17,182 nt of DNA from positions 1 through 17,182 of the forward strand of contig JAEOTL010000162.1 of assembly GCA_016839845.1 (NCBI GenBank), read 5' to 3'. Shown here in pieces: positions 7,575 to 13,026 of the stretch. Position 1 is the first letter of the stretch; each line of letters begins with the position of its first letter. This DNA is from Promethearchaeota archaeon. Its GTDB lineage: Archaea > Asgardarchaeota > Lokiarchaeia > Sigynarchaeales > SOKP01. A program made the translations under genes and the position numbers. The notes beneath the pieces are model-generated. The model had not been told where the DNA came from. It saw only the letters and a list, made by a program, of their open reading frames with translations, and did no database searches.

Positions 7575-8311
7575 ATGTTAATAATTTAAATTTTAGGTAT
7601 AATTCAGGATTTAAGATTCAAGATATAACATTTAAAGTCGAAAAAAATTCGATAATAGCCTTAACTGGGAATAATGGATCAGGAAAAACAACTTTGTTGA
7701 GATTATTGGTCGGATTAATAAAACCGATTTCTGGTTTGATAAAAATCTTTGATCACCCAATTACAAGAGATAAGAAAAAATTATGGGGAATAAGGCAGTC
7801 AATCGGTTATCTATTTCAAAATCCTGATGATCAATTATTCGCCCCCACTATTGGTGAGGATATCAGTTTTGGGGCAAGAAACTTAGGTCTTGACGAGGAA
7901 GAAGTCCAACAAAGAGTTAATTGGGCATTGAAAGCAGTTGATTTATTGGATTATGAAAATATATCTCCTTTTAACCTCTCATGGGGTCAAAGAAAGAGGG
8001 CTGCCTTAGCTGGTGTATTAGTTATGAAACCTAAACTATTAATCTTAGATGAACCCTTTGCTAATCTTGATTTTAAATCTATTTACAACCATCTTCGAAT
8101 TCTTGAATCTTTGAGGAAAAGCAATAATTTAACAATTTTATTTACGACACACAATCTTTTTTTCGTTCAAAATTGGGCAGATATTATGCTAGTTTTAGAC
8201 AAAGGAAAGATGGTTTTTGAAGGTACCCCTAATGAGGGATTGACTAAAACAAGCATCCATAATTTACTCGGTTCATACGATGATCTCCTCTCATTAATCA
8301 ATCAGAATTAG
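7559..8311 (+). CDS. cbiO: CbiO, ATPase of cobalt/nickel ECF importer, non-standard start
   Basis: A complete ABC ATPase: Walker A GNNGSGKTT (7667-7693), Q loop LFQNPDDQLFAPTIGED, signature LSWGQRKR, Walker B LLILDEPFANLD and switch histidine in TTHNL. It drives metal uptake with CbiQ, CbiM and CbiN. The first in-frame ATG/GTG/TTG is the TTG at 7694, which would delete the Walker A motif and cannot be the start. The frame is open upstream to a TAA at 7544-7546 and encodes a normal N-terminus, DVNNLNFRYNSGF. Candidate starts are ATT at 7559, ATT at 7562 and ATA at 7571, the last overlapping the cbiQ stop. I chose 7559 because GAGGT lies 6 bases before it. The start is uncertain by up to 12 bases; the gene is not. 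Confidence 0.88.
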   Translation: MIFAIDVNNLNFRYNSGFKIQDITFKVEKNSIIALTGNNGSGKTTLLRLLVGLIKPISGLIKIFDHPITRDKKKLWGIRQSIGYLFQNPDDQLFAPTIGEDISFGARNLGLDEEEVQQRVNWALKAVDLLDYENISPFNLSWGQRKRAALAGVLVMKPKLLILDEPFANLDFKSIYNHLRILESLRKSNNLTILFTTHNLFFVQNWADIMLVLDKGKMVFEGTPNEGLTKTSIHNLLGSYDDLLSLINQN

Positions 8312-8383
8312 GTAAAATCTCAATTTAATCTTTGTTAATAAATTAAGTTTAAATTTATTTAATATATTATTTTATAAACTTCT

Positions 8384-8390
8384 GGTGATC
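8384..8390 (+). promoter_or_regulatory. Ribosome binding site that contains the GTG of the longin-like gene
   Basis: GGTGATC matches the complement of the archaeal 16S rRNA 3' end. The GTG at 8385 is part of this site and so is a doubtful start. The in-frame ATT at 8397 lies 6 bases downstream, the same distance as for the 10257 gene and sahH. Confidence 0.55.
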
Positions 8391-8891
8391 TTTAGTATTC
8401 ATTTAGTTTTAACCTATTTTAACCAAATTGAAGGTCCAAGTGTATATTTATCTTATCCGGATGAAAAATTGGAAGAAGAAGTTATAAATAGGCTTTTGAA
8501 ATTTTTTGATTTGGATATAAATGAACCTTTCTTTGAAATCGTCTTAATTACCAAGAAAAAGAAAATTGTTAACTTCAATTTTGAGATTCCCTCCCAATGG
8601 GCACGGGGCAAAAAAGAGTTTGCCATGCTCTCTTTAATAATGAAAGAAGAATATGAGAGTGAGTTAGTATATGCTTTTATCGTTGATAGTTCATATAAAA
8701 TTATAAAAACAGAGAATGTCTATAAGGCATTTTATAAGGATGATGATTTTCATCATAACGATATTGAAATTGATCTCAATTATGAGATTATAAAAAAAAT
8801 CCTTTATGATTGTGTGAATAGTCTTATCGCAAGAATAGAAGATAAAATTAAAGGGATTGATAAAAAAGAGCCATTTCCTTTCTCAGAATAA
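8385..8891 (+). CDS. Small conserved-looking protein, longin-like candidate
   Basis: 168 residues from the GTG, or 164 from the ATT at 8397. The N-terminus, HLVLTYFNQIEGPSVYLSYP (residues 6-25), has the pattern of a first beta strand, a short turn and a second strand as in longin and related small-GTPase-linked folds. Residues 52-68 (IVLITKKKKIVNFNFEI) and 90-110 look like further strands, and 135-158 is a long C-terminal helix. There is no membrane segment and no catalytic motif. It lies 73 bases after cbiO and has its own AT box (TTTAAATTT near 8348-8355). Function unknown; the longin assignment rests on strand pattern only and is an inference. Confidence 0.6.
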   Translation: MIFSIHLVLTYFNQIEGPSVYLSYPDEKLEEEVINRLLKFFDLDINEPFFEIVLITKKKKIVNFNFEIPSQWARGKKEFAMLSLIMKEEYESELVYAFIVDSSYKIIKTENVYKAFYKDDDFHHNDIEIDLNYEIIKKILYDCVNSLIARIEDKIKGIDKKEPFPFSE

Positions 8892-9254
8892 AGGAAATCT
8901 TTTTAATTATTATCTTCTATTAATAAATTGGGAAAATGATGATGGAACACTAAGCAATATCGAGGGCACATATGACAAACAGATGATTATGTAGCGCAAG
9001 GATTTGCTGATATCCTGAATTTAATAATCAAAATTTATCCTGTAAAAATGGGCTCTTAATCAAGCAAAGGAGGTTTCCAACGCGATGAGATTTGAGTCAG
9101 TACCCAGGCAGGAAACATGATTATTGTCCCAATAACGCATAGAGATTATAGCCTGACACGAGAGAACATTTTTGATCTTAAAGGTATATCCTTAAAATGA
9201 GAATTTAGTGTTAGTGTTTCTAGGCAAAATCTATGCCATCTTATTATTTTAAAG
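8892..9254. other. Gene-free stretch: possible gene remnant or structured RNA
   Basis: No intact gene is seen in this 363-base gap. About 8936-9200 is visibly less AT-rich than the other intergenic stretches. On the plus strand, stop-free coding-like segments follow one another in two alternating frames: 8920-8991 (ends KQMIM then TAG), 8979-9056 (TDDYVAQGFADILNLI), 9058-9117 (NQAKEVSNAMRFESVPRQ) and 9114-9197 (MIIVPITHRDYSLTRE, then NIFDLKGISLK). The last piece faintly recalls the C-terminal domain of nucleotide-sugar dehydrogenases (HREY and DLKGI patterns). Frame-shifted segments would mean a decayed gene. Equally, a less AT-rich intergenic stretch in an AT-rich archaeon is typical of a structured RNA. 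I could match neither RNase P RNA nor SRP RNA. Confidence 0.3.
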
Positions 9255-9725
9255 TCATAATAATCCAATAGAATCAGATCGAAATAGTTTTTGCATTTCT
9301 TCACTCAATTTTTCTTGTTCTACTTGTAAATATCTATCTAATATCTCTCCTATTTTTGGTGCCCACTTCTTCATGGTTGCTATAACAAATCCTATTTGGA
9401 CTTTCTTATCAGTACTTATGCATAATACTCCTTTTCCAACTTTCATCGAAAAGATCATTCCTTCAAAATATTCTGTAATTTGCAAATTTATGTTTCCGTA
9501 ACCTAGAATATGTCCTTGTTCCTCCCCTGCAATAAAAACTGCCCCTCCAATTGCCCCAATCTTTTCAATAGAGACATTTTCATCCTCAGAAAATGTAAAT
9601 TTTGATTGACTCAAAATTGTGATCCCCGTATCATCAATAATTATAGCATATTTCAGACCAGGAGTGCTATTTATGATATTGTTGAGAATTTTTTTTAATG
9701 CAAGTTCATCTTCAGAATAACTCAA
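9255..9725 (-). CDS. Roadblock/LC7 domain protein
   Basis: The 156 residues hold one full Roadblock/LC7 domain: an N-terminal helix (about 6-20), strand YAIIIDDTGITILSQS (26-41), a long helix with IGAIGGAVFIAGEEQGHILG (55-74), then strands ITEYFEGMIFSMKVG (82-96) and GVLCISTDKK (98-107), and a helix at 112-125. A charged C-terminal helix (about 125-150) follows. In archaea and bacteria such proteins dimerise and bind or regulate small Ras-like GTPases (MglB, Rag-type systems); no GTPase gene is in this window. The start is TTG; a weak AGGTTGA lies before it. A hyphenated dyad at 9762-9791 sits in its upstream region. Confidence 0.85.
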   Translation of the reverse strand: MSYSEDELALKKILNNIINSTPGLKYAIIIDDTGITILSQSKFTFSEDENVSIEKIGAIGGAVFIAGEEQGHILGYGNINLQITEYFEGMIFSMKVGKGVLCISTDKKVQIGFVIATMKKWAPKIGEILDRYLQVEQEKLSEEMQKLFRSDSIGLL

Positions 9726-9761
9726 ATATTTGTCAACCTACGGAGTATTAAATCACCAATA

Positions 9762-9791
9762 TTAGGTTTAAATGTTTTTATTAAAACCTAA
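9762..9791. repeat. Inverted repeat upstream of the Roadblock gene
   Basis: TTAGGTTTAAAT (9762-9773) and ATTAAAACCTAA (9780-9791) are 12-base arms with one mismatch around a 6-base centre. The repeat lies 37-66 bases before the TTG at 9725, where TATA and BRE elements are expected on the minus strand, so it could be an operator. It contains G/C pairs in the arms, which makes chance less likely than for a pure A/T dyad. Confidence 0.45.
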
Positions 9792-9921
9792 CTAAATTTT
9801 ATTCTCTTATATTATACTAGGTAATCAAGGAGTTTTAGCTATAAAAATTTAAGTAAGCTAGTGATTTTTCTACAATATACGAGAAAAAACTCTACTTTTT
9901 TAATCCGAGTTAATTGGTAGT

Positions 9922-10257
9922 CTAGAACAGTTGTTGAGATTTTATTATGGTTTTAAGTGGTTTTAAACGGCTTTTATAGTCTTTAGATTTTTCTAAAAGA
10001 ACAAGTAATTTGTAGTTTTTTGATTTATCTAAGTCGCGTTTAATTTGAATAAGATTCGAATCTTCAATGAAATCATTTTTCTTAGTAATTGCTGATAATG
10101 CCAATGTATTTTCGAGTACCCATAATTTATTAGAAATTTTGGAGCCGACAGAAAATCCATGTTTATCTGTTATGATTCCGGCTACGAAATTAGGAAAATT
10201 TTTCTCAATCCGGTATAGAAAGTAGTTTACTTCATCCTGATTTACAATATTAGCCAA
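9922..10257 (-). CDS. Short Roadblock-like protein
   Basis: 111 residues with the order helix (about 7-18), strand FVAGIITDKHGFSVGSKI (24-41), helix (45-60), strand IQIKRD (69-74), strand NYKLLVLLEK (80-89) and a C-terminal helix (92-107). This is the beginning and core of a Roadblock/LC7 fold in compact form, divergent from the 156-residue neighbour. It probably pairs with itself or with that neighbour; this is an inference. The TTG start is supported by AGGTGAT at 10264-10270 with a 6-base spacer, the clearest ribosome binding site in the window. It lies 173 bases downstream of tfb, with T-rich tracts between, so it is likely a separate transcript. Confidence 0.7.
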   Translation of the reverse strand: MANIVNQDEVNYFLYRIEKNFPNFVAGIITDKHGFSVGSKISNKLWVLENTLALSAITKKNDFIEDSNLIQIKRDLDKSKNYKLLVLLEKSKDYKSRLKPLKTIIKSQQLF

Positions 10258-10263
10258 TTTTAT

Positions 10264-10270
10264 ATCACCT
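10264..10270 (-). promoter_or_regulatory. Ribosome binding site fixing a TTG start
   Basis: Minus-strand AGGTGAT, 6 bases before the TTG at 10257. It is a full match to the archaeal anti-Shine-Dalgarno complement and serves as the reference for judging the other starts in this window. Confidence 0.75.
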
Positions 10271-10305
10271 AATCTATCAATTTTTTAACTTGATATTTAA
10301 ACAAT

Positions 10306-10409
10306 AAAAAAAAACATCTCATTAAATGCTATAGTATGGTGATGATACAACCAGATATAAAAATACGATTGAAGGGAAATTCATTCCGAAAGAAAATAAA
10401 AAAAAAAAA
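10306..10409 (-). terminator. T-tract terminator region after tfb
   Basis: On the minus strand, 21 bases beyond the tfb stop, there is a run of 12 T (10398-10409), then a second run of 9 T (10306-10314). Archaeal RNA polymerase stops at such U-tracts without needing a hairpin. This would end the gar1-tfb transcript before the next gene. Confidence 0.6.
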
Positions 10410-10430
10410 CGATACCTTTGAACCTGCCTT

Positions 10431-11408
10431 TTATTTTTGGTTTCTTTTTAGAGATATCCCTAAATTGAGGTTTTCAACAAGCTCGCTAAAACGATTCCTA
10501 ACGGTAACTTCAGTAACGCAACTTACTCTGGCGATACTTCTCTGAGTTCTGCGCTCACTTGCTAAAATACTAGATGCATATATTGCAGCAGCACAAACTC
10601 CTGTAGGACCTCTTCCTGATGTCAATCCTCTACTTTCAGCCATTCTAATAATAGTTTTCGCTATTTTTAAGCATTTTGTGCTTAAACTTAACTCTGAGAT
10701 GAATCTATTTAGAAAATCCATGGGTTTTGTAGGATTCAGATTAAGATCTAATTCGTTTGAAATAAATCTGAAAGATCGACTAATTTCCTTTTTATCTACA
10801 CGAGCAACTTCTGCAATCTCGTTTAATGTGCGCGGGACTTTAAACATTCTGCATCCCGCGTATAAACTTGCAGCAGCTACACCTTCTATACTTCGCCCTC
10901 GAATAAGATGGGCCTCAACGGCATCACGATATATTTTTGCGGCACATTCTCTTAGGTTTTTTTGAAGCTCCAAATTTGAAGCCATCCTGTCAAGCTCACT
11001 CAATGCAAATGTAAGATTTCTCTCAGTCGCATCTGAAACTCTAATACGACTTTGCCATTTGCGAAGCCGATAGATTTGACCTCTCGATTTTGCTGGGATT
11101 TCTTTACCAAAAATATCTCGATTTTTCCAATCTATCATAGTACTTAGCCCCTTATCATGAATCATATAAGTCATTGGAGCTCCTGTACGAGTTCTTTTCT
11201 TTTTCTGATCTGCATCAAAAGCTCTCCATTCAGGACCTCGATCAATATGCTTTTCGGAATGTACTAATCCACAATCTTCACAAACCAATAATCCTCTGTT
11301 TTCATCGAAAAATATACTATTTCCACATTCGTTACAAATATCGTTTTCAGCAGTAAGGTTTTCTTTTGACGCTGAATTTATTTCTCTCCAACTTGAAATT
11401 GTTATCAC
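10431..11408 (-). CDS. tfb: Transcription initiation factor B (TFIIB homologue)
   Basis: TFB binds the TBP-promoter complex and recruits RNA polymerase. The N-terminal zinc ribbon has C25-x2-C28 and C43-x2-C46 ([10 protein letters not shown] and CEDCGLV). The B-linker/reader region follows with GPEWRAFD (58-65). Two cyclin folds occupy about 115-215 and 220-315; the helix-turn-helix of the second contains [20 protein letters not shown] (288-307), which reads the BRE. Length, 325 residues, is normal. The gene follows gar1 by 38 bases, an arrangement conserved in many archaea. The annotated GTG (11406-11408) lies inside the ribosome binding site AGGTGAT (11404-11410); the in-frame ATT at 11397-11399, 4 bases beyond that site, may be the real start. 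Confidence 0.95.
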   Translation of the reverse strand: MITISSWREINSASKENLTAENDICNECGNSIFFDENRGLLVCEDCGLVHSEKHIDRGPEWRAFDADQKKKRTRTGAPMTYMIHDKGLSTMIDWKNRDIFGKEIPAKSRGQIYRLRKWQSRIRVSDATERNLTFALSELDRMASNLELQKNLRECAAKIYRDAVEAHLIRGRSIEGVAAASLYAGCRMFKVPRTLNEIAEVARVDKKEISRSFRFISNELDLNLNPTKPMDFLNRFISELSLSTKCLKIAKTIIRMAESRGLTSGRGPTGVCAAAIYASSILASERRTQRSIARVSCVTEVTVRNRFSELVENLNLGISLKRNQK

Positions 11409-11410
11409 CT
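11404..11410 (-). promoter_or_regulatory. Ribosome binding site containing the GTG of tfb
   Basis: Minus-strand AGGTGAT is identical to the site of the 10257 gene. The GTG predicted as the tfb start is its middle three bases, so both cannot be used in the usual way. The next possible initiation codon in frame at normal distance is ATT (11397-11399). Confidence 0.6.
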
Positions 11411-11446
11411 TTTTTTTAAATCTAAAATTTAAAGATGGTGTGAAAA

Positions 11447-11698
11447 CTATGATAGTTTTGTATATAGTTTTATTTTGGGACCAAATTCTTGATCTGGTAG
11501 AGATTTTATAGAAATGAACGGTAAGTTTATAGGGCCAAATATATCCTTAACGACGCCAATTTTTTCATACTTTTCATTGAAAATGGGTTGCTTAAAGATT
11601 TTCTCAAGACTTGTATTCCATTGCTTTGCTCGAAAAATCTGATGTTTTTTCGATTTTCCAATATAGAATAGATTTAATTTTACCCAGCTTTTCTTCAA
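11447..11698 (-). CDS. gar1: H/ACA RNP protein Gar1
   Basis: 83 residues forming a small beta barrel. The core [20 protein letters not shown] (residues 37-56) followed by NLPFISIK (58-65) is the Gar1 signature, in which G-x-V-x-D-I-F-G-P-x-x-x-P-(F/Y) is strongly conserved. Gar1 joins Cbf5, Nop10 and L7Ae on H/ACA guide RNAs to make pseudouridines in rRNA and contacts the Cbf5 thumb loop. The start is TTG with no strong ribosome binding site. A TATA box lies at 11749-11756, and tfb follows 38 bases downstream on the same strand, so the two form an operon. Confidence 0.88.
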   Translation of the reverse strand: MKKSWVKLNLFYIGKSKKHQIFRAKQWNTSLEKIFKQPIFNEKYEKIGVVKDIFGPINLPFISIKSLPDQEFGPKIKLYTKLS

Positions 11699-11748
11699 GC
11701 GGTTCCCTAGCTCGATAATTAAAAATTAAAATAAAAGATGGTGGTTAG

Positions 11749-11756
11749 TATTTAAA
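11749..11756 (-). promoter_or_regulatory. TATA box of gar1-tfb
   Basis: Minus-strand TTTAAATA, centred about 54 bases before the gar1 TTG. It predicts a transcript start near 11726 and a leader of about 27 bases. The rest of the 224-base gap up to the RaSEA gene shows nothing else I can name. Confidence 0.5.
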
Positions 11757-11922
11757 GATAATGGTTTTTCGTACAAAAATGAGAAGCTGTTAAAATCGAC
11801 TGGAGTCCTTAGGAAAAGCAAGAAAGGGAATAATATACCTTATTTAAATTTTGACGGAACGCTGTCCAATATTATTTATATTAAATATTTAATAATTCTA
11901 GAAGAATAGATATGGGATAAAC

Positions 11923-13026
11923 TTAATAGAAACTTTTTTGAAGTTGATATATTCTTTTACATTCACATTCATGTTCTTGTTGGTCTAACACAGCTAAATT
12001 TTGAGAAAGTGTGAACTGTTTAAGGAGCATCTGGGCTGATTTCTCGCACTCCTTTTTAAGGCAATTATGAATCCCTCGCTTTGATCCGGCACCACTGGGG
12101 TCAGATACAACCCTTACTTGGGTTAACTTTTCTTGAGTCAAAGATTTTTTTAAAACTTTAAAAAGAGAATGAAACCAGGGGGGGCGATATCTGTTTTGAT
12201 ACCATAATCGTTCTGCCAAGGTTCCTTTTTGGATGTTTAAGGGATTTATTGAAATTGTGTTTACGTTCAAATCAATCAAACGATTTATCGAAGCAACACA
12301 ATCGTCTATTGCTCCTTGTTCATTAAGAAAAGGAGGTTTCAATAACAAGTAAGCTTTCACCCCAATGTTAAATTCCATACACAAGGTTAAAACTTCTGTA
12401 AATTCTTCAAAAACCATTCCTTTATTGATGTAATAATTCCTAATATAATCATTGGCCGATTCAAGACCAATAGCAATCTCTACATATTTACCCTTTAAAT
12501 AAAATGATAATTCTCGGAGTTTTTCAGGAGTAATATATTCTACCCTACTTTCAACAACAAATTCCTTTATGTTATCTACGTTTGCTACTTTTTTATATAT
12601 ATATTTTCTAACGTCAGTGGATATTTCACTATCGTCAAAGAAGCTTCCAGAATTGAAGATCTTTAATACATAATTACTTCCATCTGACGTAATCTCACCA
12701 ATTTTATCATTATACGCGAATTCAAATTGTTTTATAATTCGATTCTGATCAATCTCCTCAATATATGCATCTTGTACGTAACCACACATAGAACATCCTC
12801 CAGTTTCACCTAGTGCCCAACTACACCCTTTTGTTCTTAAAATAATGGTGAATTCTTTGCCCACTTCATTGAGTAATCTGTCTTCTTTTATCCAAAAAGT
12901 TACTGGTCTATCTAGCAAACTATTATCTATTTGTTTCTTTTTCATTAGAGATCGCTCCCTTAGAGCCTGTAATTCTCCAAGAAAAAACAAGTTGTTCTCC
13001 TTATAGTTTTTCATAGATTTCAACAA
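11923..13026 (-). CDS. Archaeosine radical SAM enzyme RaSEA
   Basis: RaSEA works with ArcS to make archaeosine at position 15 of tRNA: ArcS attaches lysine to preQ0 in the tRNA and RaSEA cleaves the adduct by radical SAM chemistry. The iron-sulfur motif is C68-x9-C78-x2-C81 in GCSWALGETGGCSMCGYVQD, typical of this Elp3-related family. A TIM-barrel-like middle follows (about 95-290), including NSGSFFDD (124-131) and the SAM-contact EIAIGLES region (about 186-194), then a Cys-rich C-terminus with CLKKEC and HECECKR. It overlaps the arcS 3' end by 26 bases, so the two are translated from one mRNA. The TTG at 13026 or the next TTG (13023) follows AGGT at 13031-13034; the ATG at 13014 is the alternative. 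Confidence 0.88.
   Translation of the reverse strand: MLKSMKNYKENNLFFLGELQALRERSLMKKKQIDNSLLDRPVTFWIKEDRLLNEVGKEFTIILRTKGCSWALGETGGCSMCGYVQDAYIEEIDQNRIIKQFEFAYNDKIGEITSDGSNYVLKIFNSGSFFDDSEISTDVRKYIYKKVANVDNIKEFVVESRVEYITPEKLRELSFYLKGKYVEIAIGLESANDYIRNYYINKGMVFEEFTEVLTLCMEFNIGVKAYLLLKPPFLNEQGAIDDCVASINRLIDLNVNTISINPLNIQKGTLAERLWYQNRYRPPWFHSLFKVLKKSLTQEKLTQVRVVSDPSGAGSKRGIHNCLKKECEKSAQMLLKQFTLSQNLAVLDQQEHECECKRIYQLQKSFY

Noticed and set aside
8936..9010. Possible C/D box guide RNA (TGATGA at 8937-8942, CTGA at 9007-9010)
   Set aside because: The box distance is long, the internal boxes are poor and no terminal stem forms, so the match is no better than chance.
10336..10965. Two plus-strand open frames (10336-10545 and 10678-10965)
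   Set aside because: The first reads through the tfb terminator tract into tfb antisense; the second is entirely antisense to the cyclin folds of tfb.
11881..11892. Perfect palindrome TTAAATATTTAA after the RaSEA gene
   Set aside because: Pure A/T in an A/T-rich gap with no second copy nearby; too likely by chance.
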